Positions 25,751 to 33,197 of a stretch of DNA of 64,000 bases are shown here, piece after piece. A model generated the notes under the pieces. That model had not been told where the DNA came from. It saw only the letters and a list, made by a program, of their open reading frames with translations, and ran no database searches. The number at the start of each line of letters is the position of its first letter. Position 1 is the first letter of the stretch. This DNA is from an uncultured Actinomycetes bacterium (GTDB lineage Bacteria; Actinomycetota; Acidimicrobiia; Acidimicrobiales; Ilumatobacteraceae): assembly GCA_903872155.1 (NCBI GenBank), contig CAIQJP010000042.1, positions 19,028 through 83,027 on the forward strand. The letters run 5' to 3'. Position numbers and translations under genes: made by a program.

Positions 25751-27325
25751 TCAGCCTTCAATTCCAGCGTCGGTCATCGCCTGCTGCTTGGCCCAGCGAT
25801 AATCGCTCTTGCCAGCTGGTGAACGCACCATCTGATCAACCAACGTGAGTTGACGCGGGACTTTGTAACCGGCAACGTGGGCACGGCAGTGTTCTTGCAC
25901 ACTTTCTAACGTTGGCGATGTGCCTGGGCGAGCCTGAACTACTGCAGCGACACGTTCTCCCCAACGAGCATCGGGAATACCAACAACGACCGCATCAAAA
26001 ACTTCTGGATGAGCCTTTAAAGCATTCTCAACTTCTTCAGGAAAGATCTTTTCGCCGCCACTATTGATGCAGACCGAACCACGCCCAATCAAGGTGATCG
26101 TTCCATCTTCTTCAAGACGCGCAAAGTCACCAGGAATTGCATAACGAGTTCCATTGGGCGAAGTCACAAACGTTGCCGCAGTTTTTTCGGGATCTTTGTG
26201 ATAACGCAGCGGAATATTTCCGGCTCGTGCTAATCGACCCATTTCACCTGGTTTTACTGGCAACAAATCATCGCCAAGCACTACTGAGTCGCGAGCGGCC
26301 TTCACGGTTGGTCCACCTTTTGACTGCATGCCCTTACCAACCATTGTGATTCCGTTGGCACCACCTTCGCTTGAACCAACCGCATCGGTAATCACGACAT
26401 TCGGGAAAAGATCAATGAATTGTTCTTTACATGACTGCGAGAAGAGAACGGCGCTTGAACTCACCGCAAACAATGATGACAGTTCGTGTTTGTCGGTGTT
26501 ATCGGCGATGTAATCAAGTAGTGGACGAGCCATTGCGTCGCCCGTGATCATGATCAAGTTGGCTTTTTCGTTTTCGACCGTGCTCCAAACATCAGCGGGA
26601 TCAAACTTGCCACGCAAAACAACTTTGTTGCCCACAAAACTCTGAGCCATCACGCTCCACTGCGATGCCCCGTGCATCAACGGCGGCAATGGATACGACA
26701 CCAACGGGAAACCATTGCGGCCCTTTTCAACGAATCCTTCTGGAGAAGAAACTTTGTCGCCGGTCATGATGTCGATTCCGCCACCGAGAGCCATCACCAC
26801 ATCGCCGTGACGCCACACGACACCTTTGGGCATTCCAGTCGTGCCACCCGTAAACAAAAGGTAGATGTCATCGTCTGAACGTGGAGCAAAATCACGAGCA
26901 TCGCTATTGCTAGCCAGCGTCTTTTCGTATTCATCGCCAATGACGAGCATCGGCAATTGCGGTGCAACCGAGCGAGCTCGATCAACGTATTCGGGTTCAA
27001 CGATGAGGTAGGTCAAATCGGCGTTATCAAACAAATAGGCAAGTTCATCTTCGACGTAGCGATAATTGATGTTGACCCAGACCGCGCGAATCTTGAAAAT
27101 CGCCCAGAGCGCCTCGACCCACTCGACGCGATTGAGCGCATAGATACCGACATGATCACCAGGCTTAATTCCTTGTGACTGCAAGTGGTGAGCCAGCTGA
27201 TTGGCGCGACGATCCATCTCGGCAAAAGTGCGACGAGTGCGTTCGTCCACGATGTAATCGCGGTCGGGCCATTCATCAGCCGCAGCTTCAAAGAGGTCGG
27301 CGAGGTTAAAAGTCGTTGCTGGCAT
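25751..27325 (-). CDS. fadD19: FadD19-like steroid side-chain CoA ligase
   Basis: A 524-residue acyl-CoA synthetase. Motifs: FTGGTTGMPKGVVWRH, GSSEGG, AIPGDFARLEEDGTITLIG, GRGSVCINSGGEKIFPEEVE and the catalytic Lys in SPAGKSDYRWAK. The phrases NINYRYVEDELAYLFDNAD and NLIMITGDAMARPL agree closely with my memory of mycobacterial FadD19. FadD19 activates the C-26 acid of sterols and is required in Rhodococcus rhodochrous for C-24-branched side chains. Divergence from echA19 over 94 bases repeats the Rv3515c/Rv3516 arrangement, which strengthens the call. Confidence 0.92.
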   Translation of the reverse strand: MPATTFNLADLFEAAADEWPDRDYIVDERTRRTFAEMDRRANQLAHHLQSQGIKPGDHVGIYALNRVEWVEALWAIFKIRAVWVNINYRYVEDELAYLFDNADLTYLIVEPEYVDRARSVAPQLPMLVIGDEYEKTLASNSDARDFAPRSDDDIYLLFTGGTTGMPKGVVWRHGDVVMALGGGIDIMTGDKVSSPEGFVEKGRNGFPLVSYPLPPLMHGASQWSVMAQSFVGNKVVLRGKFDPADVWSTVENEKANLIMITGDAMARPLLDYIADNTDKHELSSLFAVSSSAVLFSQSCKEQFIDLFPNVVITDAVGSSEGGANGITMVGKGMQSKGGPTVKAARDSVVLGDDLLPVKPGEMGRLARAGNIPLRYHKDPEKTAATFVTSPNGTRYAIPGDFARLEEDGTITLIGRGSVCINSGGEKIFPEEVENALKAHPEVFDAVVVGIPDARWGERVAAVVQARPGTSPTLESVQEHCRAHVAGYKVPRQLTLVDQMVRSPAGKSDYRWAKQQAMTDAGIEG

Positions 27326-27419
27326 ATGTGTGTGCTATCACATCGCTGTCGATGAAGCCGAACCACCGCGCTTCGTAGTAGAAGATAAGGAAGCAATTTC
27401 ACATCACTAAGGAGAAATC

Positions 27420-28220
27420 ATGTCTGGCACCGAGCACCTCTTAACCGAAGTGGTGGGACACACACTGGTGGTCACGATGAATCGACCCGAAGCCAAAAAT
27501 GCCCTTAGCCCCGCGATGATTGTGGGCTTGGCCGACGCTTGGGTTCGACTCAACGAAGATGACGACATTCGCTGCGCGATCTTGACTGGGTCTGGTGGAT
27601 CCTTTTGCACTGGTATGGACCTCAAGGCCCGCGCCAATGATGATGCTGGCCCCAACCCCTACCAAGAGCGCTGGGCCGCCGATCCCGATTTGCACTGGAA
27701 GGCATTGTTGCGGCACTACCGCTTACGCAAGCCGTTGATCGCCGCTGTCGAGGGATACGCAGTTGCTGGCGGTACCGAGATCTTGCAAGCGACTCATCTT
27801 CGGGTGGCGGGCGAGAGTGCGACATTTGGAGTCTTCGAAGCAAAGCGCGGACTTTTCCCGGTGGGAGGAAGCACCGTTCGACTGCAACGACAAATTGGAT
27901 ACACCAATGCTTTGGAAATGTTGCTCACGGCGCGTGGGTACACCGCTACTGAGGCGAAAGAGATCGGATTGATTGGACACGTGGTGCCCGATGGCCAAGC
28001 ATTGTCAAAATCGTTGGAATTGGCCGAGATGATCTGCGCCAATGGTCCGCTCGCGGTTGAGGCAATCTTGAAGTCGGTGCAAGAAACTGCGGCGATGCCC
28101 GAAGCTGAGGCCCTCAAACTTGAGTTTGAAATCGGCTGGCCAATTTTCTCGACGAATGATTCGAAAGAGGGGCCGAGGGCCTTCGCCGAAAAGCGCTCCC
28201 CCAACTGGACCCGCACCTAA
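27420..28220 (+). CDS. echA19: EchA19-like enoyl-CoA hydratase of sterol side-chain degradation
   Basis: A 266-residue crotonase. The oxyanion-hole segments are SGGSFCTGMDLKA and VEGYAVAGGTEIL; EAKRGLFPVGGS and the end EGPRAFAEKRSPNW match mycobacterial EchA19, which hydrates steroid enoyl-CoA. AAGGAGAAATC before the ATG is a strong ribosome binding site. The divergent fadD19 next door repeats the mycobacterial gene order. It is followed by two hairpins (28236-28343). Confidence 0.92.
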   Translation: MSGTEHLLTEVVGHTLVVTMNRPEAKNALSPAMIVGLADAWVRLNEDDDIRCAILTGSGGSFCTGMDLKARANDDAGPNPYQERWAADPDLHWKALLRHYRLRKPLIAAVEGYAVAGGTEILQATHLRVAGESATFGVFEAKRGLFPVGGSTVRLQRQIGYTNALEMLLTARGYTATEAKEIGLIGHVVPDGQALSKSLELAEMICANGPLAVEAILKSVQETAAMPEAEALKLEFEIGWPIFSTNDSKEGPRAFAEKRSPNWTRT

Positions 28221-28235
28221 CCCGGAACTTTCTCA

Positions 28236-28290
28236 CCACTCTGTACAACGAGTTCCAACTGTTGGAACTCGTTGTACAGAGTGGCTGTTT
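28236..28290 (+). terminator. Strong intrinsic terminator after echA19
   Basis: A perfect 23-bp stem: left arm 28236-28258 (begins CCACTCTGTACAACG), loop CTG, right arm 28262-28284, followed by CTGTTTTT. It lies 15 bases after the echA19 stop, between convergent genes. Such a long perfect stem with a three-base loop is unusual. It would also form on the minus strand. Confidence 0.85.
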
Positions 28291-28294
28291 TTAC

Positions 28295-28350
28295 CCACTT
28301 TGGAAGATAGTTACCGCTAGGCGGCAGCCAGATTCCAAAGTGGCGGATTT
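28295..28350 (+). terminator. Second hairpin with T-run
   Basis: Arms CCACTTTGGA (28295-28304) and TCCAAAGTGG (28334-28343) pair perfectly around a 29-base loop, then CGGATTTTT follows. It directly abuts the ltp3 stop codon on the other strand. It is probably a back-up terminator for echA19 transcripts. Its role for the minus-strand operon is unclear because no T-run follows in that direction. Confidence 0.55.
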
Positions 28351-29508
28351 TTAGGGTTTGGTGGAGGAGACGAGCCACATGGCGAAGAACTGGCTTCCTC
28401 CACCGTACGCATGTCCCACGGCCTTCTTCGCCCCATCAATCTGATGTTCGCCAGCCTTGCCCATCACCTGCATCGCCGCCTCGCCAAATCGCAGCATTCC
28501 CGACGCACCAATGGGGTTACTCGACAGCACTCCGCCCGACGGGTTGACCGGCAGCGAACCGCCCATTTCAGTGACGCCATCTTCAACCCAGCGCCAGCCC
28601 TCATTGCGCGGAGCAAATCCCAAGTTCTCTAGCCACATCGGTTCGAACCAAGCGAACGGCACATACATCTCAACAACGTCAATTTCTTCGGCTGGATTCT
28701 TGATTCCGGCTTTACGCCACAAATCAGCTGCACACATTTCGCCGGCCACAGGGCTCACTTGTTCGCGACCCGCAAATGCAGTTGGCTCACTGCGCATTGA
28801 CGTCGCATGCACCCAAGCCTTTGGTCCAGCATGTTTGTCGGCTCGCTCTTCGCTCATCAACACCAACGCCATTGCACCGTCACTCGATGGGCACGTTTCA
28901 ATAAATCGAATCGGATCCCACAACATCGGAGTCTCGAGTGCTTTCTCGAGCGTCCAATCAGGTTCGTGCAAATGTGCGTACGGGTTCTTGCACGCATTCG
29001 TACGATCTTTCACTGCGACCATTGCACCAATGTGCTTGGGAGCTCCAGAACGACCGATGTATCCACGCACGATCGGTGAGAAGTAACCGCCTGCACCGGC
29101 ATGCACTGGCATACCAAACGGAATCGGCACACTTAGCGCCCACATTGCGTTGCCATCGCTTTGCTTTTCGAAGCCGATTGTCAAAACTGTTCCGTGAATT
29201 CCGGCCATCACATGTTGTGCCGCAACAATTGCTGTTGATCCACCCACCGAACCAGCGGTGTGGACACGGAACACTGGCTTGCCATGCGCAGCCAATGCAT
29301 CAGCAAGCCACAACTCGGGCATTGCTACACCTTCGAGAGAGTCTGGTGCCTTACCAATCACGATCGCATCAACATCAGCGATCGTTATATTGGCGTCAGT
29401 CAACGCACGGTCGACTGCCTCGCGCACCAAACCAGCGATTGAAACATCGGCACGGCAAGCAGCGTGCTTTGTTTGACCTACTCCGACGACTGCACAAAGA
29501 TCAGCCAT
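28351..29508 (-). CDS. ltp3: Ltp3-like thiolase-fold aldolase (lipid-transfer protein family)
   Basis: A 385-residue thiolase-superfamily protein. In place of the nucleophilic-Cys motif of true thiolases the region reads HTAGSVGGSTAIVAA, with no Cys, and the C-terminal active-site loop is AYGGGSQF. This fits the retro-aldolase branch (Ltp2, Ltp3, Ltp4). Ltp3 and Ltp4 were shown in Rhodococcus rhodochrous to be needed for C-24-branched sterol side chains. The ATG at 29508 has GGAAGG upstream and follows the ltp4 stop by one base. Order DUF35, ltp4, ltp3 equals that of Rv3521-Rv3523. Exact substrate is inferred from this. Confidence 0.88.
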   Translation of the reverse strand: MADLCAVVGVGQTKHAACRADVSIAGLVREAVDRALTDANITIADVDAIVIGKAPDSLEGVAMPELWLADALAAHGKPVFRVHTAGSVGGSTAIVAAQHVMAGIHGTVLTIGFEKQSDGNAMWALSVPIPFGMPVHAGAGGYFSPIVRGYIGRSGAPKHIGAMVAVKDRTNACKNPYAHLHEPDWTLEKALETPMLWDPIRFIETCPSSDGAMALVLMSEERADKHAGPKAWVHATSMRSEPTAFAGREQVSPVAGEMCAADLWRKAGIKNPAEEIDVVEMYVPFAWFEPMWLENLGFAPRNEGWRWVEDGVTEMGGSLPVNPSGGVLSSNPIGASGMLRFGEAAMQVMGKAGEHQIDGAKKAVGHAYGGGSQFFAMWLVSSTKP

Positions 29509-29509
29509 G

Positions 29510-30568
29510 TCACTCACCTTCCATGACGCATACCAAATTTTGTTGCAACATCGGTCCACTTGTGCAGTGAGCCAAAACTCGATCGGCCGAACCAGCAAAA
29601 ATGCTTTCGGCCGCTTCAGCAAATCGTGCTAGTCCCGCCGCCATCGCTGGGTTCGCTACTAATGCTCCACCACTTGGATTGATGTGCGTTGATTCGCTCA
29701 ATCCCATTGCATTTCGCAACAACAGCTCTTGATGCGTGTACGGAGCGTGAAGTTCAGCAACATCAATGCGGTCTCTAGCGACTCCTGCTTTTTGGGCAGC
29801 AATAGCAGCTGAAGAACTTTCAATCATTGAACGAGCACCTAAACGTTGCGTATCAATACGGTGATCAATTCCACGAATCCACGCTGGCCGTTCGGCTAAA
29901 CGACGCGCAACATCGCCAGCAGCCAAAACAATTGCATTACAACCATCAACCGGAGTCGCGCAGTCGTGCGCTCGCAGTGGATTCAATGTGTACGGCATCG
30001 CCAACAAATCGTCCGCTGATTCATTGCCCTTTGTATAAGCAACTGCATTGTTGCGCGCGTCTCGTCGACTTCGAGCAGCAACTTCAGCCATCTGACGTTC
30101 GGTGACAACTCCGGCTTCAAGACATGCACGTGCTTGCAGTGCGGCCAACGCATCAAAGCCCGGCTTCAGCGGTGCGACCATATACGGATCGGTTTGCAAA
30201 CTGAGAATTTGGTCAATCGGACCTGATGTAGTTTTTCCGTTCGAGAAAACGAGTGCAACGTCAACTTCGCCAGTTTGAATTTTCACCCAAGCTTCGTACA
30301 AAGCAAATGCCCCATCGGCTTCAACGTGGCTTTCGATAATCGGTGGCCAAGCACCAATCGCATCAACAGCTGACACGAAACTAAAGGGCTGACCACTCAT
30401 GTAGTCGCACGATCCGTGACACCAGAATCCAATGTCACTTCGTTCGATTTTGACTTTGTCCAGCAATTGTTGAATGACTGGTAACAGAATTTCAACCGAT
30501 GTGAAGGTGCTATTCACTTCACTTGGACGTTGGGCAGTTCCAACAATTGCAATATCTCGTAACGCCAT
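29510..30568 (-). CDS. ltp4: Ltp4-like thiolase-fold aldolase
   Basis: A 352-residue thiolase-like protein, the same length as mycobacterial Ltp4 (about 354). ESHVEADGAFALYEAW lies where thiolases carry the reactive Cys, again without one. Later segments HINPSGGALVANPAMAAGL and AHCTSGPMLQQN are typical of the Ltp family. The start overlaps the DUF35 stop by one base (TGATG), so translation is coupled. It likely forms a complex with Ltp3 and the DUF35 proteins that cleaves the C-24 side chain by retro-aldol reaction. Confidence 0.87.
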   Translation of the reverse strand: MALRDIAIVGTAQRPSEVNSTFTSVEILLPVIQQLLDKVKIERSDIGFWCHGSCDYMSGQPFSFVSAVDAIGAWPPIIESHVEADGAFALYEAWVKIQTGEVDVALVFSNGKTTSGPIDQILSLQTDPYMVAPLKPGFDALAALQARACLEAGVVTERQMAEVAARSRRDARNNAVAYTKGNESADDLLAMPYTLNPLRAHDCATPVDGCNAIVLAAGDVARRLAERPAWIRGIDHRIDTQRLGARSMIESSSAAIAAQKAGVARDRIDVAELHAPYTHQELLLRNAMGLSESTHINPSGGALVANPAMAAGLARFAEAAESIFAGSADRVLAHCTSGPMLQQNLVCVMEGE

Positions 30569-31065
30569 CAGCTTGCTCCTGATTCTGCGCCCATCACGCG
30601 ATCTGGTTCGCCAGTGGGACGAAAGTGTTGAACATTCTCAAGAGTGGCGCCCCACTCTGATTTGTCTTTCCACACCGGTTCAACCCGCATGCCAATGCGC
30701 ACATCTTCTGCTTCACATTCTTGAATGAGGTGTTGCATTGAAATGTCTGCGCCATCGAGCAAGATTTGTGCAGCCACATATGGCAATTTGATTTTCTGTC
30801 CCAAGAACGGAACATTGACGATGCAAAAAGTTGTGATCGTTCCCTTCGGTCCTACTTCAACGTCGCCAGCCAAAATTTTGGCGCACTTCGGACACACACC
30901 GTTACGAGGTGGGAAATACACCAGCGCACAACTCGGACAACGTTTGCCGACAAACTGGCCATTCATGAGACCCGCGAGATGACTTGTCGCATTCGGACCA
31001 GCCGACCAGTTGTAGGTCACGCCAATTGGTTGACGAAGTCGTACCAATCCATCGGCTTCACTCAT
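30568..31065 (-). CDS. DUF35 OB-fold protein with zinc ribbon, aldolase partner
   Basis: A 165-residue protein: N-terminal helix, rubredoxin-like zinc ribbon with CPSC and CPKC, then a C-terminal OB fold (KGTITTFCIVNVPF, KLPYVAAQILLDG). DUF35 proteins bind the acyl-CoA and complete the active site of Ltp-type aldolases. The ATG at 31065 overlaps the preceding stop (ATGA). With the next protein it appears to correspond to the two halves of the single mycobacterial protein Rv3521. Confidence 0.87.
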   Translation of the reverse strand: MSEADGLVRLRQPIGVTYNWSAGPNATSHLAGLMNGQFVGKRCPSCALVYFPPRNGVCPKCAKILAGDVEVGPKGTITTFCIVNVPFLGQKIKLPYVAAQILLDGADISMQHLIQECEAEDVRIGMRVEPVWKDKSEWGATLENVQHFRPTGEPDRVMGAESGAS

Positions 31066-31535
31066 GACGCACCTCCAACAACATCGAAACAAGCAATGTC
31101 AGTGACGCCGCCTGGTCGGTCTTGCGCCCAGCGGACTTTCACTTTGGTCCCAATTGCAATGTTGTCGGGCGATCCAGCATCGACTGCGTGCAACATCGGC
31201 ACATCGGTCCCGTCAATGGTGATCAGAGCCCAGGCAAAAGGATGACCCAAAGGCTGACCCTCAACCGGAGTCTCCTGCCAAGCCCAAGTCGAGACCGTTC
31301 CTGTATCGGATAGTGATACCCATTCGGTTAAAGGAGCACCCGTGACCGGGTCGAATTCGGCCGGCGGAAAGAACACACGCCCATCTGACCCTCGAGTTCC
31401 CTCGAGTCGACATTCGGACAACGAAGTAAAAAATCGCGACAACAAAGTGCCGACAGTTCTTTTGTATGGATAAGCGACTACAAGTGGCGCGACGAAAACG
31501 TCGCCGACCATGGCGTGAGATGTTGTTCCAGACAC
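31062..31535 (-). CDS. DUF35 OB-fold protein without zinc-ribbon cysteines
   Basis: A 157-residue protein with helix plus OB fold (GRVFFPPAEFDPVTGAPL, VSTWAWQETPVEG, PFAWALITIDGTDVPMLH). Where the paired Cys of the zinc ribbon are expected there is only one, in SECRLEGTRGSDGR. It starts with GTG at 31535; ATG at 31511 is possible. It is the first gene of the operon and is coupled to the zinc-containing DUF35 gene. The two may form a heterodimer supporting Ltp3 and Ltp4. Confidence 0.83.
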   Translation of the reverse strand: MSGTTSHAMVGDVFVAPLVVAYPYKRTVGTLLSRFFTSLSECRLEGTRGSDGRVFFPPAEFDPVTGAPLTEWVSLSDTGTVSTWAWQETPVEGQPLGHPFAWALITIDGTDVPMLHAVDAGSPDNIAIGTKVKVRWAQDRPGGVTDIACFDVVGGAS

Positions 31536-31690
31536 GACAAGTTTTTAGCACGCCAACGACTTTGAATGCTCATCACAACTGCACTTCTCTCGTACAGAAC
31601 TCTTCCCTACTCGCCTCTACCTACTCAGGGGCTTTGTTGCTAGTGTCACATTGTCGGGTCATGGGGATCTAGGCGACGTAGGGGGAAGAC
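31536..31690. promoter_or_regulatory. Divergent intergenic region, DUF35-ltp operon / ABC importer
   Basis: This 155-base gap must hold promoters for both directions. A strong GGGGGAAG ribosome binding site precedes the ATG at 31691. I found no convincing dyad and no AACnnGTT core of KstR in it, and cannot place -35/-10 boxes with confidence. Confidence 0.4.
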
Positions 31691-33160
31691 ATGACGAGTT
31701 CATTGAACTTTGGTCGTACATTTGCAGCACTCTCATTGGTTGCACTCGCAACAGTCGGCTGCTCGAATCGCAACAGCGGCGATACCGCCACGACTCAGGC
31801 TCCTACCACCGCTGCACCTGCAGCAACTGACGCACCAGTTGCGACTGATGCGCCTGTGACGACAGATGCCCCAACCGGTCCGATGTTTGGCACCATGGCC
31901 AGCCCATGTGGTCCAGCAACAGACGCCGGTGTCCCAACGTTCGCCGACGGACAAAATGGTGGCGACACCATCAAGCTCGGAACGGCAAACGATCATGGTT
32001 ATGAAGGTGCACCCGGCACCACTCTTGAAATGCTCGACGCAGCCAAGGCCTTCGCCGGTTGGTGCAATGCCCAAGGCGGTATTCGCGGTCTTCCGATTGA
32101 GATCGTCGACCTTGATGGCAAGTTGTTCTCGGTTCCTCCAGCAATGGAACAAGCATGTAGCGAAGTATTTGCCATGGCTGGCGGTGGTTGGGTCTTTGAC
32201 GACCAGATGTTCCCCCGTTTCCACGAATGCGGAATGATTTCATTCTCGGGTTATGCCGTGAGTGCAACAGCTTCCATGGCCAACGGAAAGATTCAACCAA
32301 TTCCAAACCCCGCAAACGAAAAGCCAGCACAGTGGCTCAACTGGGCTAAGGCCACTTACCCCGACGCAATCAAGAAAGTTGCACTTCTCTACGGCGACTT
32401 CTTAACAACCAAGAGTGTTGCCGATCAGTTAGCAGCAACGATGAAAGCTGTTGGCGGATTCGGTGAACCGTCAATGATGACCTACAACCCGGCTGGCGAA
32501 GCCAACTGGACTCCATTTGCACAGAAGTTAAAGACTGATGGCATCACTTACTTGTCGTTCGTTGGAACTGACTCGAACTTGGTGCTGCTTTACAAAGCAA
32601 TGCGCGAAGTTGGTTATGTACCTGAAGTCGTATTGAACGACGCAAACTTTTATTCCTCGATGATGGTCGCCGAAGGCAACGCAGTCGCCGACGAGGGATT
32701 CCTCGCCCGTACGATGTACGCACCGTTTGAAGAAGCAGACAATTTCCCTGGAATGGCTTCGTACTTAGACATGATGGCGACATACAACCCTGAGGGTCGT
32801 ATCGCTGGCCTTGGATTGCAAGCAACCTCAGCATTGCTGATGTTTGTCACCGCCGCCAATTCATGTCTTGATAACAACAACAATGTTCTCGAACGTGAAT
32901 GTGTTTTGGCTGAAGGTATGAAGATCACTTCGTGGACTGGTGGCGGCCTTCATAGCGAAACCAATCCGTCGGCAAAGACAGCACCGAAGTGCGGACTCAT
33001 TATGGGTGTCAAAGATGGCAAGTGGGCCCGCGTCTATCCAGAGGTGGGCTCGGCCGACGATAATGGTGGCGGTTGGCATTGTGATGAAAACGGTGCAGTC
33101 GAAATTGAAGGTGACTTTGGCGATGTCACGTCGGGCGTTGACCCGACGCGATCAAACTAA
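31691..33160 (+). CDS. ABC substrate-binding lipoprotein of a branched-chain-type importer
   Basis: A 489-residue LivK-type binding protein. The signal ends in ATVGCSNRNSG (lipidated Cys), followed by a repetitive Thr/Ala/Pro/Asp linker to about residue 60. The core has FAGWCNAQGGIRGLPIEIVD, FPRFHECGMISFSG and a Cys-rich C-terminal region (NSCLDNNNNVLERECV). It heads an operon with fused permease and two ATPases. It is strongly similar to the orphan at 12720. The ligand is unknown; location beside the sterol module suggests a steroid-related acid, but amino acids are the family default. Confidence 0.88.
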   Translation: MTSSLNFGRTFAALSLVALATVGCSNRNSGDTATTQAPTTAAPAATDAPVATDAPVTTDAPTGPMFGTMASPCGPATDAGVPTFADGQNGGDTIKLGTANDHGYEGAPGTTLEMLDAAKAFAGWCNAQGGIRGLPIEIVDLDGKLFSVPPAMEQACSEVFAMAGGGWVFDDQMFPRFHECGMISFSGYAVSATASMANGKIQPIPNPANEKPAQWLNWAKATYPDAIKKVALLYGDFLTTKSVADQLAATMKAVGGFGEPSMMTYNPAGEANWTPFAQKLKTDGITYLSFVGTDSNLVLLYKAMREVGYVPEVVLNDANFYSSMMVAEGNAVADEGFLARTMYAPFEEADNFPGMASYLDMMATYNPEGRIAGLGLQATSALLMFVTAANSCLDNNNNVLERECVLAEGMKITSWTGGGLHSETNPSAKTAPKCGLIMGVKDGKWARVYPEVGSADDNGGGWHCDENGAVEIEGDFGDVTSGVDPTRSN

Positions 33161-33197
33161 GCATTTACCGAAAACACAAGAATTGATCTGATCTCTG

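Noticed and set aside
27331..27342. TGTGCTATCACA as a Crp-type site between fadD19 and echA19
   Set aside because: Arms of four bases and a four-base spacer do not fit the known Crp spacing; may be chance.
27326..27419. KstR operator between fadD19 and echA19
   Set aside because: No AACnnGTT core in the 94-base gap, so control by a KstR-like protein is not supported by sequence.
28457..29570. Two plus-strand frames of about 210 codons within ltp3
   Set aside because: Shadow frames of a well-supported gene; rich in His, Arg and Cys with no family features.
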